This document shows, piece after piece, positions 18,417-28,107 of a stretch of 64,000 bases of DNA. How positions within the stretch are numbered: the stretch's first letter is position 1; every line of letters begins with the position of its first letter. Source of the stretch: Paenibacillus sp. D2_2 (GTDB taxonomy: Bacteria; Bacillota; Bacilli; Paenibacillales; Paenibacillaceae); NCBI RefSeq assembly GCF_031199965.1, contig NZ_CP133605.1:4124501-4188500 (forward strand), in the 5' to 3' direction. The position numbers and the translations under genes are program-made. Below the pieces are notes generated by a model. That model was not told the origin of the DNA. It was given only the letters and a program-made list of their open reading frames with translations, and made no database searches.

Positions 18417-18449
18417 TTGACATTAACTATCAAAAGATATAATCTGTCA
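18417..18449 (+). promoter_or_regulatory. Promoter with overlapping imperfect palindrome upstream of DHA2 exporter
   Basis: TTGACA (18417-18422) and TATAAT (18438-18443) are only 15 bases apart. The same span carries a mirrored pattern, TGACA-N5-TATC then GATA-N5-TGTCA (18418-18449). This placement is typical of a TetR-type operator, and a TetR gene follows the exporter. Confidence 0.6.
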
Positions 18450-18482
18450 TTAGATTCTCAATATCGAAAGGTGGTAACTGTC

Positions 18483-20005
18483 ATGATTAATCAAAGAAAT
18501 CGAAGATGGTGGGTGTTGGGTGCTCTCGCAGTGGGAATCCTTGCGGTCGGGCTCGATATGACAATTCTTAACCTCGCCCTGCCTGTTCTTGCTACCGATC
18601 TGCATGCAACGAATAGGGATCTGCAATGGTTCGCAGATGCGTATAACCTAATATTTGCTGCCATGCTTCTGCCAGCAGGTTTGTTAGGTGACCGATTGGG
18701 GAGAAAGAGACTGCTGATTATTGGCTTGCTGGTGTTTGGATTAGCTTCTGCTGGATGTGCTTACGCTAGTTCATCCTTGGAGTTGATCGTAGGACGTGCG
18801 CTTCTAGGCTTGGGTGCTTCATTATTGGTACCATTATCTATGTCGATCATACCTGTGTTGTTCTCTGAGGAGGAGCGTCCTAGAGCAATTGGCGTATGGA
18901 TGATGGCGAATGCGCTTGGCATACCACTGGGGCCAATTGTGGGAGGCTGGTTGTTAAATAACTACTGGTGGGGCTCCGTATTCCTTATCAATATCCCATT
19001 AGTCATCATTGCCTTAATTGCCGTTTCAATCTTGTTGCCTGAATCACACCGCGAAGTAAATCCAAAAGTAGATACAATTGGGATCCTTGCTTCGAGTCTT
19101 GGTTTGGTCAGCTTGACATACGGAGTCATTGAACTTGGTGAAAAGGGATGGGAAAACATCGCAACATTATCTACAATCATTGGCGGGATATTGTGCTTAG
19201 TCGTTTTCATACTATGGGAAAAACGCAGCAAACAGCCACTTATTGATCCATCTTTATTTCAGTCATCTAAATTTACATGGGGTTCGATATTGGCTGCCGT
19301 CATATCCTTTATCATGTTTGGAGTATTGTTTGTAACACCGCAATATTTCCAAGCCGTTCAAGGTGTTAACGCATTAAATTCCGGATTACGCTTATTACCA
19401 TTAGTTTTTGGCCTATTAATTGGAGCCCCCGTATCCGATAAACTACAATTCAAGCTGGGTAGCCGATCCACTATAGCTCTTGGTTTCTTAATACTGTCTG
19501 CCGGTCTTGTATTTGGGGCTAATACTGGCATAAATAGCGGGTACGGTTTTACCTTAATATGGGTTGCTATAGTTGGTTTAGGGATTGGATTGGCCTTACC
19601 CGCGGCAATGGACGTCGCAATGTCGCCATTATCAGCGGAACGCAGCGGCGTAGGCTCAGCATTAATTATGTCATTACGACAAGTAGGGGGAACGATGGGG
19701 ATTGCTATTCTAGGGACAGTCCTTAGCACCAGCTATCGAAATAACCTTAAGTTGCACGGATTTCCGGAGGATGTTACAGAAATTGTGCAACGAAGCGTAT
19801 CTGCTGGTACAGCCGTGGCCCAGAAAATCGGTTCGACAGCTCTATTGAATTCAGTACACGTTTCCTTCATTACTGGAATGGAAAAGATGCTGCAAATATG
19901 CGGGGGGCGTCAGTCCTTGGCTTATTGCTAACATTAATCTTTATCCAAAAGAAAACAGACTCCAGCAAAATGCTGAAGCATGAACAAAATTCGATTGGGG
20001 AATAA
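18483..20005 (+). CDS. DHA2-family MFS multidrug exporter (apparent 3' frameshift)
   Basis: Proton-coupled exporter with 14 membrane segments. It has LDMTILNLALPVLATDL in segment 1, the loop motif GDRLGRKRLL, and motif C-like ALGIPLGPIVGGWLL. The C-terminus breaks in the run of six G at 19902-19907; with seven G the frame continues as CGGASVLGLLLTLIF to a stop at 20003-20005, adding about 27 residues. ATG 18483 follows AAAGGTGG, so the earlier start is rejected. The promoter palindrome and the downstream TetR gene suggest drug-inducible control. Confidence 0.9.
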
Positions 20006-20184
20006 ACAATTAAGGGGGAGTATCAACTATTGTCGGAACTTGCCTACCCTTCTGAAGACATGCTAAACTTATCGGTATGACATTGCTCGATTTTCATGTC
20101 CTTTGTTTGGCAGGACTATAATATAGAAGTTTTAGACGAAGTGGAGAAAGAGTTCGAGCAAAATACCTTTGGGGAGTGAACAGG

Positions 20185-20784
20185 GTGTCGGCGGATAACC
20201 ATAAAACCATTGGGTTGCGAGAACGCAAAAAAGCGAAGACCATGGCCGCAGTTCAGATGCACGCGCTGCGTTTATTTAAAGAATTCGGTTACTACGAAAC
20301 TACCGTAGAGCAGATTGCTGAGGCCGCGGAAATATCACCAAGTACTTTTTTTCGATACTTTGCAACTAAAGAAGATGTGGTTACTACTGATAATTACGAT
20401 CCCCTTCTTATCTCAGCTTTTGAAGATCAGCCCACTGATCTTAACCCGCTTCAAGCTATACGTAATGCAATGAAATCTGCAATGGCTCAAATGTCTGACG
20501 ATGAGTTTACGACAATGAATGAACGGAACCAACTTATCATGACTGTACCAGCACTCCGGGCAGCATCATTAAATAATATGGCCCAAACCATGGAAATGCT
20601 TGCTAAAATTATTGCAGAAAGAATGGATCATACGCAGGACGATTTGGCTATTCGAACGTTAGCCGGCGCCGTTATGGGAGTCAATATGTCAGTAATGCTT
20701 TATTATGCTGAACATCCTGAAGCAGATTTCGCAAAACTGCTGGATGAATCTCTAACCCTGCTGGAAAAAGGATTGCCACTATAA
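20185..20784 (+). CDS. TetR family regulator
   Basis: About 199 residues. The N-terminal helix-turn-helix is TVEQIAEAAEISPSTFFRYF, followed by a ligand-binding helical domain. GTG 20185 has GGGGAG 8 bases upstream and is preferred to GTG 20176, which almost abuts the ribosome site. TATAAT at 20117-20122 may serve it. It probably represses the exporter just upstream through the palindrome at 18418-18449; this is inferred from adjacency. Confidence 0.88.
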   Translation: MSADNHKTIGLRERKKAKTMAAVQMHALRLFKEFGYYETTVEQIAEAAEISPSTFFRYFATKEDVVTTDNYDPLLISAFEDQPTDLNPLQAIRNAMKSAMAQMSDDEFTTMNERNQLIMTVPALRAASLNNMAQTMEMLAKIIAERMDHTQDDLAIRTLAGAVMGVNMSVMLYYAEHPEADFAKLLDESLTLLEKGLPL

Positions 20785-20806
20785 AATTATATAAATACAG
20801 GAATAA

Positions 20807-20840
20807 AGTCCAAACCTCGTTAATTGGGTTTGGGCTTTTT
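20807..20840 (+). terminator. Terminator after the TetR gene
   Basis: AGTCCAAACC pairs with GGTTTGGGCT, one G-U pair, followed by TTTTT. Confidence 0.85.
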
Positions 20841-20961
20841 AATGTTCTTGATGTTGATTTACATGTGTAGTTTAAAATGACTGATTAGCGATTCATTGAC
20901 CATGGACATGCTACACTGTATCATTTGCATTAAACAAACTGAAGCAGGATGGAGATATTAG

Positions 20962-22442
20962 ATGAAAGGCAAACCTTATCATAAAGCAAATACAACCTCA
21001 AAACCGAATTCAAAAAGTGAGCCAAGGCAAAATACGAAGCAAAAGCGGCCTGCGCCAGACCGAGTCACCAACCGCGATTCAGCGGAAGAACTGAGTGCGG
21101 GAGACCGTATCGTCGTGACGATTAAACGCCTTGGGATTAATGGCGAAGGGGTCGGATATTACCGGCGGAAAGCGGTATTCATTAACGGGGCCTTGCCAGG
21201 AGAGGTCATCAAGGCAGAGGTCACTAAAGTGGAGCCGAGATTCATCGGAGCCGAGATCAAACACATTGAGAAGCGCTCAGCTTACCGCGTCGACGCCCCT
21301 TGTCCGGTATTTAACATCTGCGGCGGATGCCAGATTCAGCATTTATCCTATGAAGGGCAAATAGCCGCTAAGGAGGACATCGTTCGTGAAGCCTTCTCGC
21401 GCTATGCAGGACTTGAAAAAGTACGGATGAAGCCAATCCTTGGAATGGATCATCCCTGGGGATATCGTAACAAGGCACAGCTTCAGCTTGGAATGGGTCC
21501 AGATGGTATGATAGCCGGTCTATATGCGGCTGACTCTCATCAATTGATCGACATTACGGGCTGCCCAATTCAACATCCAAGGGTAAATGAAGCCGTCGAT
21601 CAGGCCCGCAAGGTTCTGCAGCGGTTGCAAATTCCCGTTTATAAGGAGAAAAGCAATCAGGGGCTGGTTCGTACTATTGTGGTTCGCTTCGGTTTTCAGT
21701 CCGAGGAACTGCAAATTACACTCGTGACGAGCAGCGACAAGCTGCCAAAGCAAGAGCAATTAATCCAGGAATTGCGGCTTGCGATTCCTGGACTGTCTAG
21801 TATCGCGATGAACATTAATCCGAAGAATACCTCGCTTGTGTTCGGAAATCGAACTGTAAACCTGTGGGGTGAAGATAGCATTCAAGAATCGCTTGGCGAT
21901 CTGGAGTTCACTCTGTCCCCTCGCGCCTTCTTCCAGCTGAACCCGCTGCAGACGGTGAAGCTGTATGAGACGGTACGCGCTGCCGCCGGGCTCACCGGCA
22001 AGGAGACGGTCGTCGATGCTTACTGCGGTACGGGCACCATCGGACTGTGGCTGGCTCCATACGCCCGCGAGGTGCGCGGAATCGAATCGATCCCGGAGGC
22101 GGTCGAAGATGCCAAGGCCAATGCACTTCGCAACGAGCGCTCTAATGCCGCGTTCTACGAAGGTTACGCCGAGGAGCTACTACCTCGCTGGGTGAAGAGT
22201 GGCTTCTCCCTGACGTAATCATCGCTGACCCACCGCGTACCGGCCTTGATTCCCGCTTCATCGAAGCGGTGCTGCGCACGAAGCCGAAGCGCTTCGTCTA
22301 CGTCTCTTGCAACCCGTCTACCCTAGCCAAGGATTGCAAGGAACTCCTGGACGGCGGCTACTCGTTAGAGTGGGTACAACCGGTGGACATGTTCCCGCAG
22401 ACGAGTCATACAGAAGTAATTGTCAAATTAGTTTATTCTTAA
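20962..22442 (+). CDS. rlmD: 23S rRNA (uracil-C5)-methyltransferase, RlmD/RlmCD type (apparent frameshift)
   Basis: SAM-dependent enzyme that methylates uracils in 23S rRNA. A basic low-complexity N-terminus precedes a TRAM domain (about 50-105), then the iron-sulfur cysteines [11 protein letters not shown], and the methyltransferase domain with [16 protein letters not shown]. The frame is lost at about 22201; one added G gives [20 protein letters not shown] and continues through [13 protein letters not shown], which holds the catalytic Cys, to a stop at 22440-22442. Reconstructed length is about 493 residues. Confidence 0.92.
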
Positions 22443-22466
22443 GTGAAGTTTGGAGGTTGGGGATAT

Positions 22467-23336
22467 ATGAAAATAAACGTATACACATTAAATTCTTTTG
22501 CTAAAACAAAAGAAGGGGGAAACCCAGCAGGCGTTGTTATGAATGCAGATTCATTATCTGAGGAAGAAATGAAAAAAATTGCTGCTGTTCTTGGATTCAG
22601 TGAAACTGCTTTTGTATTACAATCAAACGCGGCAGATTTTAAAGTGAGATTTTTTACACCAAATGAAGAAGTGGACTTATGTGGTCATGCTACGATTGCC
22701 ACCTTCTATGCAATGTCAAGTCTAAATTTGTTAAAACAAGGTAAGTATGAGCAGGAAACCAGAGCAGGAATACTTGGCATTGAAATTCATAACGATAATT
22801 TTGTTATGATGGATCAATCTATTCCTATATTTTCGGAAGTTATAGATAAAGAGGAAGTAGCAGATTCCTTGAACATCAGTACTTCCCAAATTACAGAAGA
22901 CTTGTTGGTTCAAGTTGTATCAACAGGGCTTCGGGATATTATGGTTCCTGTAAGAAGCATTGAGATTTTAGATGCGATCAGACCGGATATGAAAAAAGTA
23001 AAAGAAATCAGCCAGAAGTACAATGCTGTTGGATACCATGTTTTTTCTTTGAAATCATTACATGGTGCTAACGCCTATTGTAGAAACTTCGCTCCCTTAT
23101 ATGGTATCCCGGAGGAATCTGGCACAGGAACATCAAGCGGTGCACTTGGTTGTTATTTGTACCATTATGGAAAAATCAATGAGGAGCAAGCTTCACATAT
23201 TATTTTTGAGCAAGGTTATTCTATGAAAAGGCCATCTGAAATCCGAGTGTCTTTAGCTATAAAGGAAAATAATATTTTTGAAGTCAAGGTCGGAGGGAAA
23301 GCCATGAATTTAACCTTAATGGAAGTCGAAATATAA
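22467..23336 (+). CDS. PhzF family isomerase
   Basis: 289 residues beginning MKINVYTLNSFAKTKEGGNP, with GNPAGVV, GFSETAF and VDLCGHATIATFY, all typical of the PhzF/diaminopimelate-epimerase-like fold. The GxGTSSGAL segment is present as ESGTGTSSGALGCYLY. Members act as isomerases or epimerases; the substrate here is unknown and no phenazine genes are nearby. GGAGG is 10 bases before ATG 22467. Codon use looks more AT-rich than the rlmD gene before it, marking the start of the accessory stretch. Confidence 0.88.
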   Translation: MKINVYTLNSFAKTKEGGNPAGVVMNADSLSEEEMKKIAAVLGFSETAFVLQSNAADFKVRFFTPNEEVDLCGHATIATFYAMSSLNLLKQGKYEQETRAGILGIEIHNDNFVMMDQSIPIFSEVIDKEEVADSLNISTSQITEDLLVQVVSTGLRDIMVPVRSIEILDAIRPDMKKVKEISQKYNAVGYHVFSLKSLHGANAYCRNFAPLYGIPEESGTGTSSGALGCYLYHYGKINEEQASHIIFEQGYSMKRPSEIRVSLAIKENNIFEVKVGGKAMNLTLMEVEI

Positions 23337-23706
23337 AATAAGAGCAAAGCGCCTTTCCTCCAAGGCCCCGCCAGGCTCAAGCGGCATCTTATTTATACAC
23401 TCAAGACATGTGGAGTGTACAGTGTTACTTAAATGGGCGGGGGATTGAATTCCCCACTTGATTTATGCCCCGAAGGAAGCGGGGCGGATGATATTGTAGT
23501 GAATCTAAAGCCTGATGCACTCCTATGTGAATCAGGATTTAATTATTGGCTCTTTTCTTAAAGATTGTTGCTACTCATTTATTTAAAAAGTTGTTATAAT
23601 TATTAAATCAGTGTGTAGAGATATTGGTGTTAGTTTTACTAACCACCAAAAATATATGTCGCATGATACGTCTACCATCTGAAATTTTTATTTCGGAGGG
23701 TAATTC
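23337..23706. other. Intergenic region with IS200/IS605-like end
   Basis: Around 23440-23490 a G-rich stretch, a small hairpin near 23446-23456 and a stronger hairpin GCCCCG-AAGGAAG-CGGGGC (23467-23485) resemble the right end of IS200/IS605 elements. No tnpA or tnpB is present, so at most this is a remnant. The remainder holds the presumed promoter of the DUF2798 gene. Confidence 0.35.
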
Positions 23707-24210
23707 ATGCATAAAGAAGAAAGACTGCCTCAAAACGCAAAAGAGGGCCTATTGTTTTCATTAATTGTTTCCATTATTTCAGTAAACACGATCGCCCCGA
23801 CTATTATGGGGTTAGAACGTGGCTTCAGTAAAATCAATTATTTGGAAACGCTAAAGATTATTCCGTTTATGTGGATTATCGTTATTTTGTTAGTCCGATT
23901 GGTTGCGGCACCGGTAGTTGGTAAAGTGATGCCAAAATTCGTAGGACAAACAGATGGATTTAATGCCAGAGTTTTATTGAATACTTTATTGAACGTTACG
24001 GTCTTATCTATTCTTCTAACAATTATAGGAACTTGGGTTGGTACGAAACATATAAGCCTTGAACCTTTTCAGAACTTCTTTCACATTTGGTTTAGAAATT
24101 TTGGCGTAGCATTATGGATTGAGCTATTGGTTGCTCAGCCAGTAGCAAGATTTGCAATGAAAAAATTACACGCAAGACAGGCTAACAGAGTAAAGAGTGT
24201 AAATCCATAA
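23707..24210 (+). CDS. DUF2798 family membrane protein
   Basis: 167 residues with four membrane segments arranged as two similar halves, each ending in an alternating hydrophobic helix plus VAAPVVGKVM or VAQPVARFAM. The internal duplication fits tandem DUF2798 domains. Function is unknown. GGAGGG is 6 bases before the ATG. It is monocistronic, with a terminator immediately downstream. Confidence 0.75.
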   Translation: MHKEERLPQNAKEGLLFSLIVSIISVNTIAPTIMGLERGFSKINYLETLKIIPFMWIIVILLVRLVAAPVVGKVMPKFVGQTDGFNARVLLNTLLNVTVLSILLTIIGTWVGTKHISLEPFQNFFHIWFRNFGVALWIELLVAQPVARFAMKKLHARQANRVKSVNP

Positions 24211-24216
24211 TACCTA

Positions 24217-24251
24217 CAACAGAACCCACCAATTAACGGTGGGTTCTGTTG
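24217..24251. terminator. Terminator between convergent genes
   Basis: Fourteen-base perfect stem CAACAGAACCCACC and its complement around AATTAAC. The T tract on the plus side is weak; it may serve both genes. Confidence 0.8.
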
Positions 24252-24272
24252 TATTAATCTGTCGGCTTGTTT

Positions 24273-24756
24273 TTATTCAGGCATCTCTTCAAACTTTTTA
24301 ACCATCTTGAAATTAATGAGCAAAACTCCCCTGCGTTCTACGGTTTGAGATTGAATCGTTTGGTATCCATGACGTTCAAAAAAGGTCTAGCGGTAATACT
24401 TGCATTTGTACTAATTTCATCAAGTTTAAGACTCTTTGCCTCTCTTTCAAGTACTTGTACTAAAGCTGAAGCAGCCCCTCGTCCCTGAAAGTCTTTATGA
24501 ATATAAAGTCTGTCTAAGTAGCCTGTGACAGTCATGTCGCAGAAACCGATGATTTTACCATCAGATTCTGCGACATACGTTATGTTATTGCTTAAGGACT
24601 CCTCCCAGTTTGCAATTTCCGCTTCTTTTCATCCTTTGGTGCCCAAGCTTCAAGTTGCTCTTGAGAGTAATCCTTTGCATTTACTGTATGAACTGTTTCA
24701 TAGAAAAGGTTAACAATCTGAGATGTGTCAGAGTTTTTGAACTCTCGTATTTCCAT
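24273..24756 (-). CDS. GNAT family N-acetyltransferase (two apparent frameshifts)
   Basis: Reading starts at ATG 24756 with MEIREFKNSDTSQIVNLFY, breaks in the A run read on the minus strand at 24626-24629, continues as EIANWEESLSNNITYVAE through LYIHKDFQGRGAASALV (acetyl-CoA loop), and breaks again in the six-base run at 24378-24383. The last part reads FFERHGYQTIQSQTVERRG to a stop at 24273. Restoring one base at each site gives a normal acetyltransferase of about 160 residues. Both breaks are in homopolymers. Confidence 0.8.
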
Positions 24757-24809
24757 GACCTCTCCCCCTCCTTAACTCACAATTTATTTGTATATAATAA
24801 CTCAATTTA

Positions 24810-25172
24810 TTGAAAAATGGGTTATGGGAAATTGTTGGTGGTGAAAAAGGAAAAGCTGGATTTATAAAAGCTATGGTATGGCATTTTCAAGAATATGATA
24901 AATACCCCTTCTTATACAATTCGGCTACTCCTGACTTCTTGGCTTTTATGAATAAGCTGCCTACAGACCGTATAGAAAAACTTAAATTTTATAGTGTATC
25001 TTTCTTCTACGATACTATTGAGCTTGCTGACCTTACTCTTAAAGTTGATAAAGAGAAAGCTTACGCTGTAATAAGCACCTTGTTATTAACAGTGACTTTA
25101 AAAGAAAGATATGACCGTATTAAAGTATTTGAATTTCTCTTAAATAGTGTCATTGAGGAACTGTTTGAATAA
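24810..25172 (+). CDS. Hypothetical protein, acidic and helical
   Basis: About 120 residues with no family I recognise. It is rich in Lys, Glu and aromatic residues (MVWHFQEYDKYPFLYNS, FYSVSFFYDTIELADL) and looks soluble and helical. The apparent start is TTG 24810 without a convincing ribosome site, so the true start may be later. It precedes a small membrane protein by about 20 bases. Its size and setting would suit a small immunity or accessory protein, but there is no direct evidence. Confidence 0.5.
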   Translation: MKNGLWEIVGGEKGKAGFIKAMVWHFQEYDKYPFLYNSATPDFLAFMNKLPTDRIEKLKFYSVSFFYDTIELADLTLKVDKEKAYAVISTLLLTVTLKERYDRIKVFEFLLNSVIEELFE

Positions 25173-25193
25173 AGACTAGGAGGTTTAGTAAAA

Positions 25194-25430
25194 ATGATAA
25201 GTGAAATATTTGGAAATATAATCGACTATTTAAAAAGTACCGCGCCAATAGCTATAATTTCGGACACGATAATTTGTGTAATATTGCTTATTGTAGGACT
25301 GTTATTATTATCGAAAAAACAGCAACAAACTAGAGTTAAGAAAATTGGTGGGTGGGTTTGTGTGTCCTTTTCCACTTTAGCATGTCTAGGGGCTATATCT
25401 AATTGGATTTTCTCGTATTTAGTATTCTAA
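25194..25430 (+). CDS. Small two-segment membrane protein
   Basis: 78 residues. Two membrane segments, about 18-39 (IAIISDTIICVILLIVGLLL) and 52-74, are joined by a short basic loop KKQQQTRVKK. AGGAGG lies 10 bases before the ATG. No family recognised. It belongs to a run of small same-strand genes from 24810 to 26124. Confidence 0.6.
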   Translation: MISEIFGNIIDYLKSTAPIAIISDTIICVILLIVGLLLLSKKQQQTRVKKIGGWVCVSFSTLACLGAISNWIFSYLVF

Positions 25431-25444
25431 GGTGGTGAATATCT

Positions 25445-25665
25445 ATTAATATTCCAAGACCAAGTACGTGCGCAATAAAAATCAGTGCATTTACGAATGG
25501 ATTAGTAGGCATAGGTTTTACGATATTCGGGGTTTTATCACCCCATAAATGGACATTATTATTAGGAGTTTTAGGTCTTATAAGCTGTTTAATAATGATT
25601 CGTCATACATACTTGAAAACTTCCCTCTATTCTGTCCGAAGTGCAAACAAGAAACAAGAAAATAA
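25445..25665 (+). CDS. Small membrane protein with Cys-rich KTR-like tail (apparent frameshift, non-ATG start)
   Basis: From about 25445 the frame encodes one or two hydrophobic segments (FTNGLVGIGFTIFGVLS, WTLLLGVLGLISCLIM). At 25616-25619 one A appears to be missing; with it restored the end reads LKNFPLFCPKCKQETRK and stops at 25663-25665. That tail is nearly identical to part of the cysteine-rich KTR protein family. No ATG or GTG is available; an ATT at 25445 lies 9 bases after GGTGG. Either a rare start is used or the 5' end is also damaged. Confidence 0.4.
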
Positions 25666-25677
25666 GGAGTGATTTTA

Positions 25678-26124
25678 TTGGACTGTTGTTCTCATACGCC
25701 ATCCACTCAGGGTTCATCAACTTTGATCTGCCCTGTCTGTGAGCAAAAAGGCAAAAGCGTTAAACTCATTACGCTCAAGGCATTACTTAAACCATCAGCA
25801 TTAGAAACAATCAATCCAGAATCGCCATACACATTTTGCTCTAATCCATCATGTAAGATTGTTTACTTTAGTGATAGGCAAACTTATAGTAAAGATGCTC
25901 TCAAAGTATCGGTATTTCAGAAAGATAAGGAGCTTAACGTTCCTGTTTGTTACTGTTTTGGTTGGACAAGGGAACGCCTAATACAAGCCATTGAAGAAAA
26001 TCAGCGCCCCAGTGATCATATTCGTGAGCAAATGCAAGCCAATCGTTGTGGTTGTGAGATTAATAACCCACAAGGGGCTTGTTGTTTGGGGAATGTCACC
26101 ACATTCGTTCGGGGTATTGATTAG
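25678..26124 (+). CDS. CopZ-like cysteine-rich metal-binding protein
   Basis: 148 residues starting at TTG 25678, 8 bases after AAGGAG. Its cysteines are MDCC, CPVCEQKG, FCSNPSCKIVYF, CYCFGW and RCGCEINNPQGACC, the pattern of the N-terminal domain of Archaeoglobus-type CopZ and related iron-sulfur/zinc metallochaperones. The heavy-metal-associated domain that usually follows in CopZ is absent. Such genes often accompany mercury or copper resistance genes, but none is seen here. The metal is therefore unknown. Confidence 0.7.
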   Translation: MDCCSHTPSTQGSSTLICPVCEQKGKSVKLITLKALLKPSALETINPESPYTFCSNPSCKIVYFSDRQTYSKDALKVSVFQKDKELNVPVCYCFGWTRERLIQAIEENQRPSDHIREQMQANRCGCEINNPQGACCLGNVTTFVRGID

Positions 26125-26343
26125 AGTTTACATAGATAAATCATCTCTAACGAAACTACTTGTGGTTAGTAGATAGCGAAATGTGTTTACTTCTTTGCCG
26201 ATAGAAATAAGGATAAGGGGATTCTCAATCTGCGTTCATAAGTCTCTTCATTTATCATAACGGTGCGGATTGTTACTATGCTGGCAGAGGGTTCCGTGGC
26301 TCGCTAAGGGTGTAAACTTGTTTTTAATTGGAGGATCTATTAT

Positions 26344-27060
26344 ATGGAGTTAAGACACATAACAGATAATGTATTTTATACTATGTTCAGCAAAGAGTCT
26401 GACAGGCCCGTACTTGGCTATATAAATGGGCAAAAGCGTTCCTTGATGGTAGACTCAGGCAATTCTAAGAATCATGTAGAATGGTTCAATGAAGCTGCAC
26501 GAAATGAGGGTTTAAGAACACCGGAAATTATTGCGATTACGCATTGGCACTGGGATCATACTTTTGGGATGCATGCGGTGAAGGGGACTACCATTGCCCA
26601 CCAAACAACGAATGATAAATTAGCGGAAATCGCAAATTGGAAATGGACAGATTCTGAAATGAAAAAGAGATTAGACGCAGGGATTGAGATTGAATTTGCG
26701 GATACCTGTATTCGGAATGAGTATCCCATGTTATCGGAAATACGTGTGGTGACTTCCGATATCTCTTTCGACGGTTATATGGAAATCGATCTAGGTGGTA
26801 TTACTGCAGAATTGCATCATGTACCCTCACCGCATAGTGACGATTCTGTTTGCATCTTTATACCTCAAGAACGAGTGTTATTTATAGGCGATGCGGTTGG
26901 AGTGGATTATTATAATAATTGCTACTTAGATAAAGATAAATTACGATCTTTAATTACAGCGATTGAAGGATTTGATTTTGATACTTGTGTAGTAGGACAT
27001 GCTGAACCTGTAAGTAAACAAAGCATTGTTAATATCATGAACTCTCTTATGGAACGTTAA
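26344..27060 (+). CDS. MBL-fold metallo-hydrolase
   Basis: 238 residues. The zinc-binding signature THWHWDHTFG (HxHxDH) is intact, followed by PSPHSDDSVC and LFIGDAVGVDYY and a C-terminal VVGHAEPV. This is a complete metallo-beta-lactamase-fold enzyme, resembling glyoxalase II-like hydrolases of unknown substrate. The ribosome site is GGAGG about 11 bases upstream. Monocistronic. Confidence 0.88.
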   Translation: MELRHITDNVFYTMFSKESDRPVLGYINGQKRSLMVDSGNSKNHVEWFNEAARNEGLRTPEIIAITHWHWDHTFGMHAVKGTTIAHQTTNDKLAEIANWKWTDSEMKKRLDAGIEIEFADTCIRNEYPMLSEIRVVTSDISFDGYMEIDLGGITAELHHVPSPHSDDSVCIFIPQERVLFIGDAVGVDYYNNCYLDKDKLRSLITAIEGFDFDTCVVGHAEPVSKQSIVNIMNSLMER

Positions 27061-27108
27061 AAGCTGCATTTTTCATCGCTGTATTCCCATCAATAGCGGA
27101 TATAAGTA

Positions 27109-27130
27109 AAGAGGGGCGAAGTCCCCTCTT
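27109..27130. terminator. Bidirectional terminator
   Basis: AAGAGGGG pairs with CCCCTCTT around CGAAGT. T tracts follow on the plus strand, and it lies between convergent genes. Confidence 0.85.
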
Positions 27131-27139
27131 TTGTTTTGT

Positions 27140-28063
27140 CTAATTCAGTTTTATAAAGTGCCTTATTTCTTCATGATCCGCGCTGAACCCAACCGATTCA
27201 TATAGAGACAAGGCAGATTTATTTGTAGTTAATACCATGAGATTAGCACATTGTAGCTGATTCGCTTTGAAATATTTCAAAGCTTGCGTAAGCAAATACT
27301 TGGCAAAGCCGTGCTTTCTCCATGGTTCGCGGACAAAAACGTCCTCTATTTCACCATGCTCAGCTTCTTGCCATGCCATCAGACCGCCAACAATAGTGTC
27401 TGTTTGACGTATGACCATGGATGTCCATAGTTTGTTATTCTTGTATTCAGATAACCTATTAAGACCAAGCGGAGTATCAGGCCAAATTTCAGCTTCAATA
27501 TCAAGGTAATTTTTTTCCTCGTCAGGGGTCTCCATCTTCCAGTATGAGAATTGAACCCCCTCTTGTAGCTTTAACTCAGGAATCGGTTCATTCAAATCTC
27601 GTTGCATACGGTACAAACTATTCAGATGAAGGTAGCCTTTTTGAATAAAAAACTGATTGTTTGCTGTTTCTGTTGAATCATTACCAACACAAAGTATTGA
27701 TCCATATTCTTTAGGCAGAGTTTCCTTTAATTGATTTGCTCTATCGAAAAGATACTGATAGACGTTGTCGAGCAAAGAAATGTCATTTTCTCTCTCGGGA
27801 ACGGTTTTAAGATTGATATATATAGAGTGATTGTTCTCTTTTGAACGACCGGGAGGTACAACGTTAATGATGCTAACTTGCCCCTTAGCGACCATCTTTC
27901 CAGCTTCAAATGCGCAATAAACGTTACTCCAGTTATCCTCGTCCCCAACCCACCAAAATACTGCATTATCGTTTGCTGTTACTGATTGGTACAACTCGCC
28001 AAGCAATGGCATGTCTTCATGCTGGAAATTACGTATGAAAATTTCTGTTGATGATTGGCTCAA
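27140..28063 (-). CDS. Two-domain GNAT acetyltransferase
   Basis: 307 residues. The C-terminal GNAT domain has VGGLMAWQEAEHGEIEDVFV, the acetyl-CoA loop REPWRKHGFAKYLL, and NKSALSLYESVGF. The N-terminal half resembles a degenerate second GNAT domain (FIRNFQHEDMPLLGELY) without a clear cofactor loop. Acceptor substrate unknown. AAAGGGG lies close before the ATG. Confidence 0.85.
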   Translation of the reverse strand: MSQSSTEIFIRNFQHEDMPLLGELYQSVTANDNAVFWWVGDEDNWSNVYCAFEAGKMVAKGQVSIINVVPPGRSKENNHSIYINLKTVPERENDISLLDNVYQYLFDRANQLKETLPKEYGSILCVGNDSTETANNQFFIQKGYLHLNSLYRMQRDLNEPIPELKLQEGVQFSYWKMETPDEEKNYLDIEAEIWPDTPLGLNRLSEYKNNKLWTSMVIRQTDTIVGGLMAWQEAEHGEIEDVFVREPWRKHGFAKYLLTQALKYFKANQLQCANLMVLTTNKSALSLYESVGFSADHEEIRHFIKLN

Positions 28064-28107
28064 AATAATACCCCTTTCAGATATAAGGGATTTCGCAGTT
28101 TAGAGGG

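Noticed and set aside
23440..23490. Complete transposon
   Set aside because: No transposase or TnpB reading frame within several kilobases.
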